A stretch of DNA of 64,000 bases. Origin: Terriglobus roseus (lineage in GTDB: Bacteria; Acidobacteriota; Terriglobia; Terriglobales; Acidobacteriaceae). Positions 28,202 through 39,408 of the stretch are shown in pieces (position 1 is the stretch's first letter; every line of letters starts with the position of its first letter). Where the stretch lies: contig NZ_LT629690.1 in assembly GCF_900102185.1 (NCBI RefSeq), forward strand, positions 3,844,001 to 3,908,000, read 5' to 3'. Both the position numbers and the translations under genes were made by a program. Under the pieces are notes generated by a model that searched no databases, was not told the origin of the DNA, and was given only the letters and a program-made list of their open reading frames with translations.

Positions 28202-29503
28202 TTAGCTTGCGAATGCTGCTTCCGGCTCTGCCAGGCTTGCAGGCTGACGCAGCCAGCCGTAGAGCGGGAAGTTCTCTGCCAGTTCGCTGACCTGACCGTG
28301 AAGCTGTGCGAGCTTCGCGTCGTCGTTCCGGTTCTCCAGAGCTTCGCCGATCCACTTAGCGATCTGGCGCATTTCCGCTTCCTTCATGCCGCGGGTGGTG
28401 AGCGCGGGTGTGCCGAAGCGAACGCCGGAGGGCTTGAGCGGCGGGTTGGTGTCGTACGGGATGGCGTTCTTGTTAACGGTGATGCCTGCCTTGCCGAGCG
28501 CTGCTTCTGCCTCAGAACCGAGGATGTCCTTGGCGAAGACGTCGACCAGCAGCAAGTGCGTATCCGTGCCACCAGAAACGATGCGGTAGCCTTCGCCGGC
28601 CAGTGCCTCTGCAAGTGCCTTGGCATTTGCGACGGTCTGCGCGGCGTAGGTCTTGAACTCAGGCTGCAGAGCTTCTTTGAACGCGACAGCCTTGGCAGCG
28701 ACGATGTGCATCAGCGGTCCGCCCTGCTGGCCGGGGAAGACGGAACGATCGAGAGCCTGCGCAAACTCCTGCTTGCAGAGAACCATGCCTGCACGGGGTC
28801 CGCGGAGGGTCTTGTGCGTGGTGGTGGTGACGACGTGTGCGTGCGGTACGGGCGACGGGTGCGCTCCGCCTGCAACCAGACCGGCGAAGTGTGCCATGTC
28901 GATCATCAAGTAAGCACCGACCGAGTCGGCAATGGCGCGCATGCGCTCAAAGTCCCACTGGCGGGGATATGCCGAACCGCCGCCCACGATGACCTTGGGC
29001 TGTTCCTTCTTGGCGAGCGCTTCGAGCTCGTCGTAATCGACGGTCTCAGTGTCCTTACGGACCTGATAGCCCACGATGCGGTACAGCTTGCCGCTGAAGT
29101 TGAGCTTGTGGCCGTGGGTGAGATGGCCGCCGTGTGCGAGATCGAGGCCGAGGACGGTGTCGCCCGGGTTGATGAGCGTCATGTATGCGGCGGCATTGGC
29201 CTGCGAGCCGGAGTGCGGCTGTACGTTCGCGTGGTCTGCGCCGAAGATCTGCTTGGCGCGCTCGCGGGCGATGTTCTCCACCACGTCTGCGTTTTCGCAG
29301 CCACCGTAATAACGCTTGCCGGGATAGCCTTCGGCGTACTTGTTGGTGAAGACCGTTCCTGCGGTCTCAAGCACAGCGCGAGAGACGAAGTTCTCCGACG
29401 CGATCATCTCCAATCCGTCGTGCTGGCGCACTGCCTCCAGGGCAATCTGTTCTGCAATCTCTGGATCGGACAGGGCTAGAGGAGCCTCAAAATCGATAGG
29501 CAT
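28202..29503 (-). CDS. glyA: Serine hydroxymethyltransferase
   Basis: 433 residues, normal length. Converts serine and tetrahydrofolate to glycine and methylene-THF, the main one-carbon source, using PLP in the cytoplasm. Signature blocks: [46 protein letters not shown], the internal aldimine Lys (about K231) in [13 protein letters not shown], and [17 protein letters not shown] precedes the ATG at 29503. The extra C-terminal tail after LYGWLR is modest. A strong terminator follows. No glycine-riboswitch-like tandem structure was seen upstream. Confidence 0.96.
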   Translation of the reverse strand: MPIDFEAPLALSDPEIAEQIALEAVRQHDGLEMIASENFVSRAVLETAGTVFTNKYAEGYPGKRYYGGCENADVVENIARERAKQIFGADHANVQPHSGSQANAAAYMTLINPGDTVLGLDLAHGGHLTHGHKLNFSGKLYRIVGYQVRKDTETVDYDELEALAKKEQPKVIVGGGSAYPRQWDFERMRAIADSVGAYLMIDMAHFAGLVAGGAHPSPVPHAHVVTTTTHKTLRGPRAGMVLCKQEFAQALDRSVFPGQQGGPLMHIVAAKAVAFKEALQPEFKTYAAQTVANAKALAEALAGEGYRIVSGGTDTHLLLVDVFAKDILGSEAEAALGKAGITVNKNAIPYDTNPPLKPSGVRFGTPALTTRGMKEAEMRQIAKWIGEALENRNDDAKLAQLHGQVSELAENFPLYGWLRQPASLAEPEAAFAS

Positions 29504-29724
29504 CGGGAAACTTTCCTTTCAGGCGAGTGGCGCGGGGAGGCGCAGCAACATCATTATTTCATCTCTTCGAAGTTAGGCATCCCTTTACACGATCGAGCCA
29601 TCGTATCCCCCAAACGTGCTATCTACATACCACCTTAGTGGAATCACAGTTCGGTCTTAAATGCATGACCGTAAAGACATGAGAGGCAGCAAATGACGCT
29701 TCTCTAAGAATTGAGATTCTCCTA

Positions 29725-29823
29725 ATGCACGGTATTTTAGTGGCAGCTGTTTTTCTTGGAATGCTCATACTCCCCTGCCTGATCGCAATGCGTCACAGCG
29801 ACCGGGAACAGGAACTTAACTAG
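29725..29823 (+). CDS. Predicted 32-residue single-span membrane peptide A
   Basis: ATG to TAG, 32 codons. The product has a two-residue polar start, one hydrophobic stretch (residues 3-22, containing A7, L11, G12, P17, C18 and A21) and a charged tail (RHSDREQELN). It aligns without gaps to the peptide encoded at 29946: seven identities, hydrophobic residues matched through the span, and Pro-Cys at positions 17-18 in both. The ribosome site is weak (GAG about 10 nt upstream). I do not know a named family; it is not like KdpF or CydX. Membrane insertion and expression are inferred. Confidence 0.5.
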   Translation: MHGILVAAVFLGMLILPCLIAMRHSDREQELN

Positions 29824-29945
29824 CCTTATTCGCTCGCACGAACTGACTTTTCTATCCATCCGTTCAAACGGAACGGTATATCTGCGCAACCTCAACAAAT
29901 AAAGCTCCAGCCGAACGATTCGCCGAGAGAGCGGAGGCCGCCCCA

Positions 29946-30047
29946 ATGACCCTTCTTATACTTGCCAGCATGGCGCTAGGCGCCGTGGTATTTCCTTGTG
30001 TTGTCGCATTTGTCTGCATGCCGCAGGACGATGGCCGACACCTCTAA
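29946..30047 (+). CDS. Predicted 33-residue single-span membrane peptide B
   Basis: ATG to TAA, 33 codons, with GGAGG at 29933-29937, 8 nt before the ATG: a textbook ribosome site. It encodes a hydrophobic segment (about residues 3-24) with Pro17-Cys18 and a second Cys at 24, then a polar tail (PQDDGRHL). It is the evident paralogue of the peptide at 29725, in the same orientation 122 bp downstream. It points toward the end of the convergent glycosyltransferase gene. Function unknown. The strong ribosome site and paired conservation make it the better supported of the two. Confidence 0.6.
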   Translation: MTLLILASMALGAVVFPCVVAFVCMPQDDGRHL

Positions 30048-30070
30048 CGTTTCAAAAGCTACCGATTCCT

Positions 30071-31231
30071 TTATTCGCGGATGAGCTTGCCCTGCTTCAA
30101 ACGGAAGCGTTCCCCACGCCACAAAACATCTTCACCGGCATAGCTCCAAGCCCATAGCAGCAGACCGAAACAGTCGCGCAGGGGCAGCAACCAAAGATCG
30201 CGGAAGATCTGTCCGTCACGCAGGATTCCTGCGCCCATGGACAGTGCTACCGCAACACGTGCCAGCAAGACCAACGAAAGCAGGGTGAAGCTAGGCAGCG
30301 CAAAGCCGCTGGCGATGACGTTTGCCAGCGCCCAGGGCAGTGCGTAGCTAAGGCAGAGGCCAAGGTAGCCGAGCCTGCGGGCGTCGCGGACGCCGCGTGC
30401 CCAGCGCAGTTGGTGCTCCCAGAAGTTTTGGAAGGTGTACTGCGGAACCGCGGTGCTGACCACCTCTGGCGACAGCACGACACGCATGCCTGCCTTGTGG
30501 ACGCGAACACCCAGTTCGTAGTCGTCTGCCAGCATGTCCAGCAGTGGTTCGAAGCCGCCGATGCGGTCGAGCGTTTCGCGTTTGAGTGCCAATGTGCTGC
30601 CGAGGCCGAAGCGTACGCCGCGATCTAACAGCCGCGCTGTGAGTACGCCGGGCAGGAAGTCTGTGCTGATGCCCAGCGATTCGAGACGCGCCCAGAGGGT
30701 TGGCTTGGTTGCGGTGCGTCCGAGGTAGGGCGCGGTAACCATGCCGGTGTTGGGCTGGGAGAGATCGGCGATGATGCGGGTGAGATATTCGCTGGATACG
30801 ACGATGTCTGCGTCGTTAATGATCAGGACTTCGCCCAGCGTGTGCGGCACCATTTGCAGCAACGTGCTTACTTTGCCATTGGTACCAAGACGCTGGCCGC
30901 AGGGAACGGTGCGGATGATTGCCTGCGGATGGGCGGCGCGCAGCTTTTCGATTTCGGCTAAGACGTCTTCATCGTCCGGGTCAGAGAGGCCGAGCAGAAG
31001 CTCGTAGCGGCCACCGTAATTCTGCGTGCAGTGGCTGGCGAAGGCGTCGTAACGGCCGGGGTCCCATCCCTTGATGGGCTTCAGGATGCTGACGGTGGGA
31101 AGTACCCCCGGGGGCGCGGATACAGGTTCGCGACGGAACGACCGTGCCGCAAGGAGGGCGATCATCAGGAACGCAAGGCCGGCCAGCGTGAGTAGCGTGG
31201 TGACGAGGGTGATAGCTTCTGCAACGGTCAC
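30071..31231 (-). CDS. GT21-type glycosyltransferase (HpnI/ceramide glucosyltransferase-like)
   Basis: 386 residues. An N-terminal membrane segment (about 8-30) leads into a processive-type GT-A domain: VSILKPIKGWDP, LGTNGKVSTLLQM, the D-x-D-like INDADIVVSSEYL, GGFEPLLDMLADDYELG, and the HQLRWARGVR (QxxRW-type) motif. Three or more C-terminal membrane helices follow. This fits family 21; in bacteria the nearest named function is HpnI, which adds N-acetylglucosamine to bacteriohopanetetrol. Hopanoid genes are not adjacent, so that role is inference. The start is GTG at 31231, with an A/G-rich site very close to it; some uncertainty remains. Confidence 0.8.
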   Translation of the reverse strand: MTVAEAITLVTTLLTLAGLAFLMIALLAARSFRREPVSAPPGVLPTVSILKPIKGWDPGRYDAFASHCTQNYGGRYELLLGLSDPDDEDVLAEIEKLRAAHPQAIIRTVPCGQRLGTNGKVSTLLQMVPHTLGEVLIINDADIVVSSEYLTRIIADLSQPNTGMVTAPYLGRTATKPTLWARLESLGISTDFLPGVLTARLLDRGVRFGLGSTLALKRETLDRIGGFEPLLDMLADDYELGVRVHKAGMRVVLSPEVVSTAVPQYTFQNFWEHQLRWARGVRDARRLGYLGLCLSYALPWALANVIASGFALPSFTLLSLVLLARVAVALSMGAGILRDGQIFRDLWLLPLRDCFGLLLWAWSYAGEDVLWRGERFRLKQGKLIRE

Positions 31232-31261
31232 CTTTCCAGTGTATCGAGTGACGCGGATAAC

Positions 31262-33217
31262 ATGGTTTCCATGCCGCGCATGACTTTGTCCGCCGCCCTG
31301 TTGATTGCTTCACTCATTCCCTGTGCCAACGCGCAAACCTATCGCGTGGGCGATGCCAAGATTCGCGCTGAAATTGCCGTGAGCAACGGGCATGTGCAGT
31401 CGTTGACGATTCATGACGGATTGCATCCTCACACGGTCGCATTCGCTGCTCCCTTTCGCGTGACGCTGGCCGATGGCACCGGCTACTCCTCAAGCGACAT
31501 GGTGTTGGAGGGCAAGGTTTCTCCGATTACGCTTGCTGCGCATCCCAATGGTTCGCGCATGGCGGAACGCACGGTGACGCGTGGTGTGGAGGCGCATCTG
31601 CATTCGGCGGATGGACGGATTCGTGTGGATTGGAAAGTGTTGAGTACTGCCAGCAACTATCTGCGCGAAACAGTGACGCTGACAGCGGCGAAAGATGACT
31701 TGCCGATTCGCACCGTGGAGTTGCTGCACTGGAACGATGCCGGTGCGAAGGTGGTTGGCACGGTGAAGGGTTCGCCGATTGTCTCCGGCAATATGTTCTT
31801 CGGGTTTGAACATCCGTTGAGCGAGAGCGCGGTGAAAGATGGCGTGGCATCGGCATGGATGACGCGTACGTTGCCGCTGAAGCAGGGACAGTCGATTACG
31901 TATTCGGCTGTGTTCGGCACGACACGCGAAGGACAGATGCGCCGCGATTTTCTTGCGTACGTGGAGCGGGAGCGTGCGCATCCGTATCGCACGTTTCTGC
32001 ACCCGAACTCCTGGTATGACCTGGGCTATTTCACTCCGTACGACGAAGCGACGGCGCTGAACCACATTGATGCGTTTGGAAAAGAACTGCATGACAAACG
32101 CGGTGTAACGCTGGACAGCTATCTGTTCGATGACGGATGGGACGATCACACATCACTGTGGCATTTTCATCCGAAGGATTTCCCAAACGGCTTCACCAAG
32201 GTGCGTGAGGAGACTGCGAAGTTTGGATATGCGCCCGGTGTGTGGATGAGTCCGTGGGGCGGTTACAGTAAGCCCAAGAAAGACCGCGTGAACTATGGCC
32301 GTGAACAGGGCTACGAAATTGTTGATAACGGTTTCGCGCTCTCAGGGCCGAAGTATTACGAACGCTTCAGGGAAGTGTGCCTGGAGATGGTGCGCAAGTA
32401 TGGCATCAATCAGTTCAAGTTTGACGGCACTGGCAATGCCGACCGTGTGTTTCCCGGTAGCGCATTTGATTCTGACTTCGCAGCGGCGCTTGCGTTGATT
32501 GAAGATCTGCGTAAAGAGAAGCCGGATATCTACATCAACCTGACCACAGGCACCTATCCTTCACCGTTCTGGCTACGCACCGCGGACAGCATTTGGCGCG
32601 GTGGTGAAGATGATGACTTTGCGGGTGTGGGCAATTGGCGCGAGAAGTGGATTACGTATCGCGATGCGGACACGTATCAGCGCGTGGTGCAGGCGGGTCC
32701 GCTGTTTCCGCTGAATTCGTTGATGCTGCATGGCATCATCTACGCGGAGAAACATAAGAAGCTGAACGTGGAATATGGCGAGAGCTTCCACAATGAAGTA
32801 CGCAGCTACTTTGGCACGGGAACGCAGTTGCAGGAGTTGTACATTACGCCGTCGTTGCTCTCGCAGCAGAACTGGGATGATCTTGCGGAAGCTGCGAAGT
32901 GGTCGCGTGCGAATGCGGATGTGTTGAAGGACACGCACTGGGTTGGCGGCGATCCGGTGAAACTACAAGTGTATGGATGGGCTGCATGGTCTGCGAAGAA
33001 GTCGATCCTGACGCTGCGTAATCCTAGCGATAAGCCGCAGAGCATCACGCTGGATGTGGCGAAGGTGCTGGAAGTTCCGAAGGGGCAGGCTGCATCGTTT
33101 ACAGCCCAGAGTCCGTGGAAGAAGGATGCTTCTTCTGCTGCGGCGATCAGTGGTGAACACACGTTTGCTCTGCAGCCGTTTGAAGTGAAGACTGTGGTGC
33201 TTACACCGAAGCACTAA
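31262..33217 (+). CDS. Secreted glycoside hydrolase, alpha-galactosidase-like (clan GH-D type)
   Basis: 651 residues: a signal peptide (TLSAALLIASLIPCANAQ), an N-terminal beta-sandwich (about 25-250), a central TIM barrel, and a C-terminal beta domain ending in VVLTPKH. In the barrel, LDSYLFDDGWDD starts the catalytic part. QFKFDGTGN has the position and shape of the clan GH-D nucleophile (K-x-D), and the Asp of TADSIWRGGEDDD is a candidate acid/base. It probably cleaves alpha-linked sugars in the periplasm, but the exact family and substrate are uncertain. A terminator separates it from the convergent permease genes. Confidence 0.7.
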   Translation: MVSMPRMTLSAALLIASLIPCANAQTYRVGDAKIRAEIAVSNGHVQSLTIHDGLHPHTVAFAAPFRVTLADGTGYSSSDMVLEGKVSPITLAAHPNGSRMAERTVTRGVEAHLHSADGRIRVDWKVLSTASNYLRETVTLTAAKDDLPIRTVELLHWNDAGAKVVGTVKGSPIVSGNMFFGFEHPLSESAVKDGVASAWMTRTLPLKQGQSITYSAVFGTTREGQMRRDFLAYVERERAHPYRTFLHPNSWYDLGYFTPYDEATALNHIDAFGKELHDKRGVTLDSYLFDDGWDDHTSLWHFHPKDFPNGFTKVREETAKFGYAPGVWMSPWGGYSKPKKDRVNYGREQGYEIVDNGFALSGPKYYERFREVCLEMVRKYGINQFKFDGTGNADRVFPGSAFDSDFAAALALIEDLRKEKPDIYINLTTGTYPSPFWLRTADSIWRGGEDDDFAGVGNWREKWITYRDADTYQRVVQAGPLFPLNSLMLHGIIYAEKHKKLNVEYGESFHNEVRSYFGTGTQLQELYITPSLLSQQNWDDLAEAAKWSRANADVLKDTHWVGGDPVKLQVYGWAAWSAKKSILTLRNPSDKPQSITLDVAKVLEVPKGQAASFTAQSPWKKDASSAAAISGEHTFALQPFEVKTVVLTPKH

Positions 33218-33223
33218 AGACGA

Positions 33224-33249
33224 ACGGGGTTCACTTGCGTGAACCCCGT
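33224..33249. terminator. Hairpin between convergent genes
   Basis: ACGGGGTTCAC (33224-33234) pairs with GTGAACCCCGT (33239-33249) across TTGC. Only a weak T-tract follows on either strand. Confidence 0.7.
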
Positions 33250-33267
33250 GTCGGACTCTATTCGCTG

Positions 33268-34517
33268 TTACTCGTATCGTAGAGCTTCAATGGGATTGAG
33301 ATTCGCGGCTTTCCATGCGGGATAGATACCGAAGACAAGTCCGATTCCGATGGAAACGGTAAATGCAGCGATGACCCATGCGCTGGACAACACCGACGGC
33401 ACCACCAGGCCCATTCCAAGCGCGATCAACGATCCGAGCGAGATGCCGATCAATCCACCGACAGCACACAGCACCATTGCTTCCAGCGTGAACTGCAACA
33501 GGATGGTTCGCTTTGTTGCGCCGATGGCTTTACGCACACCGATCTCGCGCGTTCGTTCTGTGACCGAGACGAGCATGATGTTCATGACGCCGACGCCGCC
33601 CACCATCAGGCCGACGCTGGAGAGCGCGAACATCAGCAGGAACAGACCGTCAGTTAGCTGTGCCCACAGGCGCGAAAGCGAGTCTGATCCGAAGATGACG
33701 AAGTTGTCGTCTTTATCGACTGTGACTTTGCGGCGAATGCGGAGTCGTTCGCGAATCTCTTCTTCTACCCGCGAGCGGTTTTTCGCATCGTCATACTTCA
33801 CCGAGATCCAGTAATCCAACACCTCCGGGTGGAGATTGTGGAATGTGGTGAGCGGCATGTAGACGTAGCTGTCGTTGGGATTTTTACCCGGCGTGATCCC
33901 CTTCACCGCTTCGAGTGTGCCGATGACCGTGGCGGTCATACCGGGGATCGTCACTTCCTTGCCGAGCGGACTTTCATCTGGAAAGAGTTCCTCTGCCGTG
34001 TCATGTCCCAACAGGACCACTTTGGCCGCCCGGTTTTGCTCGTCCTGCGTGAAGAAACGGCCGCGATCAATGTGCCAATCGTTGACTTCAGGCGAGGTGA
34101 AGTTTTCGCCGGCGAGACCTACACTGTCCTGTTTGTGCGTGCCTGCCTTAGCAGAAGCCATGCCGCCACCGCCGCCAAACGTAAAGTCTGCGTAACGGAG
34201 ACCCGCATCTGCAGCAACGACATGCGGCAGATCCTGCAGGCTCATCATGTCTTCGTACGTGAGCTGCTTGCGAGCCAGTTCTGCCAGCGTGGGACGCTTA
34301 CCGAAAACTTCAAAACGGAAGACGAACAGCGTGTTCGATCCAAGCTGCGAGATGATGCCGTTCACCTGACCGTTGAGTCCGTTAATGACGGATGACATGA
34401 TTATGACGGTGAGCACACCGATCACAATGCCGAGAACAGTAAGGCCGCTGCGCAATTTGTTGGCGCGCAACTGATCGAGCGAGATGGCGATGGTCTCTTT
34501 GACGTCTGCAAGTGTCA

Positions 34518-34518
<1 letters not shown>
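33268..34518 (-). CDS. MacB/FtsX-type ABC transporter permease (second of a pair)
   Basis: 416 residues with the MacB layout: an N-terminal membrane helix (LRSGLTVLGIVIGVLTVIIM), a large periplasmic MacB-PCD region (about 50-280), then three helices of the FtsX domain (LFLLMFALSSVGLMVGGVGVMNIMLVSVTERTREIGVRKAIGA and onward). It ends in the typical NPIEALRYE. Such permeases drive mechanotransmission for export of peptides, lipids or siderophores. The ATG overlaps the stop of the upstream permease (TAATG), so the two are translationally coupled and may form a heterodimer. No cognate ATPase gene is in this cluster. Confidence 0.9.
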
Positions 34519-35744
<1,226 letters not shown>

Positions 35745-35850
35745 GTTTCACCCGTCCCTTCAGGGTACTCCCGTTGCGGCTGCCCCGGGTTATGCAACTT
35801 TCCTGAGGATATTTGCGGCTTACCGCGCTTCCCGGCATCCAATTTAATCG

Positions 35851-36924
35851 ATGGCACTTCTGAAACCGGCCGAAACCAAAGACGGTATCTACCTGAACCC
35901 CGTCCCCACGGAAGTGGGCGCGACGAAGCATTTCCCGCAGATGTTGCGGCGCCTGATCATGGGCAAGGAAGAGCGCGTTCCCCGGAAGCCGCTGGGACCG
36001 TTCCGCACCGACCTGGCTACCTTTGCACGACCGCCGGTATCCGGCCTGCGCGTGACGTGGCTGGGGCACTCGTCCCTGCTGCTGGAAATTGACGGCACCA
36101 CACTGCTGACGGACCCCGTCTTCTCCCTGCGCACGTCCATGGTGCAGTGGTTCGGGCCGAAGCGATTCTTCGCACCGCCGCTGAGCATTGCGGAGCTGCC
36201 AAAGCTTGACGCCGTTCTGCTGACCCACGACCACTACGACCACCTGGATAAGAATGCTGTGTTGCAGTTACAGGAACGCACACCGCTGTTCGTTTGTTCC
36301 ATGGGCGTGGGCGGACTGCTGCGGAAGTGGGGCATTGCCGCGGAAAAAATTCATGAGATGCAGTGGACGGACAGCTTCACCGTACCTTCCGCATCGCCAA
36401 CGCCGCTGACGCTGACGGCGCTGCCGGCGCGCCACTTCTCCGGGCGTGGATTGAAGCGGTTTGAGACGCTTTGGTCTTCGTTTGTGCTGAAGACGGAGCA
36501 CCACAACCTGTACCACGGCGCGGATTCAGGCTACTGGCCTGGCTACCGGAAGATTGGCGAGGCGTACGGCCCGTTTGATCTGGCCATGCTGGAGGTGGGT
36601 GCGTTTGATCCGTTGTGGGACCAGATTCATCTTGGCCCCGACAATGCGATGAAGGCAGCGCTGGACCTGCGTGCCAAGGTGTTGATGCCGATTCACTGGG
36701 GCCTGTTCAGCCTGGCCTTCCACGACTGGTTTCAGCCGCCGGAACGGATTACCAAGCTGGCCACAGATGCCGGGCTTCCCTTGTGGATGCCCGAGCCGGG
36801 TGAGCCCACGGATTTTGCTGGCGAGGCACGTAATTCGCTTTGGTGGCGACGCTATTGCTCCACCGTTCCTTCCCCCAACGAGCATGCGGACGAGGCAGCG
36901 AGTAAAGTTGCCATTCGCGTTTAA
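35851..36924 (+). CDS. MBL-fold metallo-hydrolase, NAPE-PLD/UlaG-like
   Basis: 357 residues. The region VTWLGHSSLLLEIDGTTLLTDPVF followed by LTHDHYDHLD (the H-x-H-x-D-H zinc motif), then ALPARHFSGRG, HGADSGYW, and IHWGLFSLAFHDWFQP, is the pattern of the YtnP/UlaG/N-acyl-phosphatidylethanolamine-phospholipase D branch. It is probably a cytoplasmic or peripherally membrane-bound phosphodiesterase; the substrate is not deducible. There is no signal peptide. ATG at 35851 with no strong ribosome site. It runs divergently from the permease pair and ends at a bidirectional terminator. Confidence 0.85.
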   Translation: MALLKPAETKDGIYLNPVPTEVGATKHFPQMLRRLIMGKEERVPRKPLGPFRTDLATFARPPVSGLRVTWLGHSSLLLEIDGTTLLTDPVFSLRTSMVQWFGPKRFFAPPLSIAELPKLDAVLLTHDHYDHLDKNAVLQLQERTPLFVCSMGVGGLLRKWGIAAEKIHEMQWTDSFTVPSASPTPLTLTALPARHFSGRGLKRFETLWSSFVLKTEHHNLYHGADSGYWPGYRKIGEAYGPFDLAMLEVGAFDPLWDQIHLGPDNAMKAALDLRAKVLMPIHWGLFSLAFHDWFQPPERITKLATDAGLPLWMPEPGEPTDFAGEARNSLWWRRYCSTVPSPNEHADEAASKVAIRV

Positions 36925-36945
36925 GAAGTTTTCACGGCTAAAACG

Positions 36946-36978
36946 AAACGCAGCACCTGTGACGGTGCTGCGTTTTTG
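36946..36978. terminator. Bidirectional intrinsic terminator
   Basis: AAACGCAGCACC (36946-36957) pairs with GGTGCTGCGTTT (36964-36975) across 6 nt; the T-run continues to 36977. It lies between the MBL hydrolase and the convergent ABC-2 permease. Confidence 0.88.
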
Positions 36979-36996
36979 TTTGCTGTGGATTTCTGT

Positions 36997-38224
36997 TTAG
37001 CTGTACTTCAACCAGCGCAGAATCTCCGGCAGGTTTGGCTTTTTGCCGTACATGAGGATGCCGACGCGGTAGATGCGGCTTGCGACCCACAGAACGGCGT
37101 AGATGGCGAGCGACATCAGCACGATGGACGCTGCAATCTCATACCAGGGCACCGGCGAAACCGAGATGCGCATGTACATGAGCAGCGGTGAGAAGAACGG
37201 CACCAGTGAAAGCACCCGCGACCAGATGTTCTGCGGCGCGTTCAGAACCAGCGGCAACGAGATCATGCATGCTGCCAGCGGCATCACCAGGAACATGTTC
37301 AACTGCTGCAGTTCCTGCTCAGAATTCGTCATAGCGCCGAGCGCGGCGGCCATTGCCGAATACAACAGATAACCGAGCAGGAAGTACACGATGAAGAAGC
37401 ACACCTGCTCCAGCGAGATGGAGATGTGTGTGCCACCGCCCAGCAGATGCGCCATGAGTGGTGTTGCGGTAAGGATGACGGCTGCGAGCATCCACAACGA
37501 AACCTGCGTGAGGCCCACAGAGCCAACGCCGATAACCTTACCGGCCATCATCTCGCCCGGCTTCACGGTGGCCAGCATCACTTCAAATACGCGCGATGTT
37601 TTCTCTTCAATGATGGAGCGCGCCACGTTCATGCCGTACAGCATGATGACCATGTACATGAGGAAGAAGAGAACGTACGCACCGGCGAAGTTTGCGCCGG
37701 TATCGTCCTGCTGTTCATTGGAAGAACTCATGTCGATGGGCGCCATCAGCGTCTTCACATCAGAGGAGCTCATGCCCTGCTGCATTAATCGCTCGCGCGT
37801 AAATACTTTGCCAAGTGCATCGCGCACGGTGTTGCGCGTGGCCAGATCGGCAGAGGATCCCTGCTTGTACTCAATGGACGGTTTCTGCCCCTGCACTGTT
37901 GCGGGAGTGATCCACAGGTAGCCATCAATGTCTTTGGCCTTCAACTCGCGCAGCAGTGTCGTCCGCGTGTTCACGGTGGGCGGAGCGATGACGTTGAGTT
38001 GCATGTTGTGATCGGTGTCGTCGTCCAACTGGTTCTGCACATCGGTTGCAAGTGCAAGATCCTGAGACACGATGACGATGTGCGATGACGACTTGGTGTG
38101 CTTCGCGATGAGGATTGACGCCGCAATACCGCCGCCCATGAGCAGCGGGATCAGGATGGTGGCAATCATGAATCCCTTGGTGCGCACACGTTCCAGGTAT
38201 TCGCGGCGGGCGATGAGGAAAATG

Positions 38225-38232
<8 letters not shown>
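36997..38232 (-). CDS. ABC-2 type transporter permease (NatB-like)
   Basis: 411 residues: a cytoplasmic start (MHNIFLIARREYLERVRTKGF), a first helix (IATILIPLLMGGGIAASILI), a periplasmic loop of about 150 residues, then five or more helices in the second half (AYVLFFLMYMVIMLYGMNV and onward). The MARSIIEEKTSRVFEVML-type stretch after the second helix is the hallmark of NatB/YhaP-like Na+/drug-type exporters. GGGAGG lies 8 nt before the ATG at 38232, which makes it overlap the end of the ATPase gene by 8 bp; translational coupling is likely. The exported substrate is unknown. Confidence 0.88.
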
Positions 38233-39136
<904 letters not shown>

Positions 39137-39142
39137 GTCGGC

Positions 39143-39334
39143 TTACTTCTTCCGGTTCGCGACGAGCTCGCCCGCGTGGCCCCAGTCTTCCGCACTCTTT
39201 TCGTTGAAGATGATGTGTGTGTTCTGCGGGTTCTTGCCGAGGATGTTCACCATGGTGTTGGTGATCTCCTCTACGATCTGGGCCTTCTGCTCAGCAGTAG
39301 CGCTTCCGAGCATTTGAATGTTGATGATTGGCAT
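39143..39334 (-). CDS. 4-oxalocrotonate tautomerase-like small enzyme
   Basis: 63 residues beginning MPIINIQMLGSATAEQK. In this family the initiator Met is removed and Pro-2 becomes the N-terminal catalytic base, so the start must be the ATG at 39334 (GAGG lies about 6 nt upstream) and not an ATG 12 bp earlier. The helix KAQIVEEITNTMVNIL and the strand THIIFNE match the tautomerase superfamily beta-alpha-beta fold. It catalyses keto-enol tautomerisation of small dicarbonyl acids; the substrate is unknown. Unusually, it is the first gene of a NatAB-like ABC exporter operon. Confidence 0.87.
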   Translation of the reverse strand: MPIINIQMLGSATAEQKAQIVEEITNTMVNILGKNPQNTHIIFNEKSAEDWGHAGELVANRKK

Positions 39335-39408
39335 GGATGTCCTCACCGTTGAGCATAGCAGTGGAGCGGTGCAGAACTTAGCGCCATCTTTGCCTTATCA
39401 TCGCCTTA

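Larger units (their letters stand above)
29504..30070. other. Intergenic region upstream of glyA holding two tiny ORFs
   Basis: Too short for ordinary gene calling, but it contains two plus-strand peptide ORFs (29725-29823 and 29946-30047). It also holds a minimal ORF, ATG plus three codons then stop (MTLL, 29693-29707), preceded by GAGAGG 6 nt upstream, and a 14-bp palindrome TCCGTT-CA-AACGGA (29859-29872) between the two peptides. The glyA promoter must also lie here on the minus strand; no convincing hexamers were seen. Confidence 0.6.

Noticed and set aside
28298-29479. 393-codon plus-strand frame
   Set aside because: Fully antisense to glyA, which has every family signature; no ribosome site or motif.
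29504-29724. Glycine riboswitch upstream of glyA
   Set aside because: No tandem aptamer-like conserved blocks seen on the minus strand.
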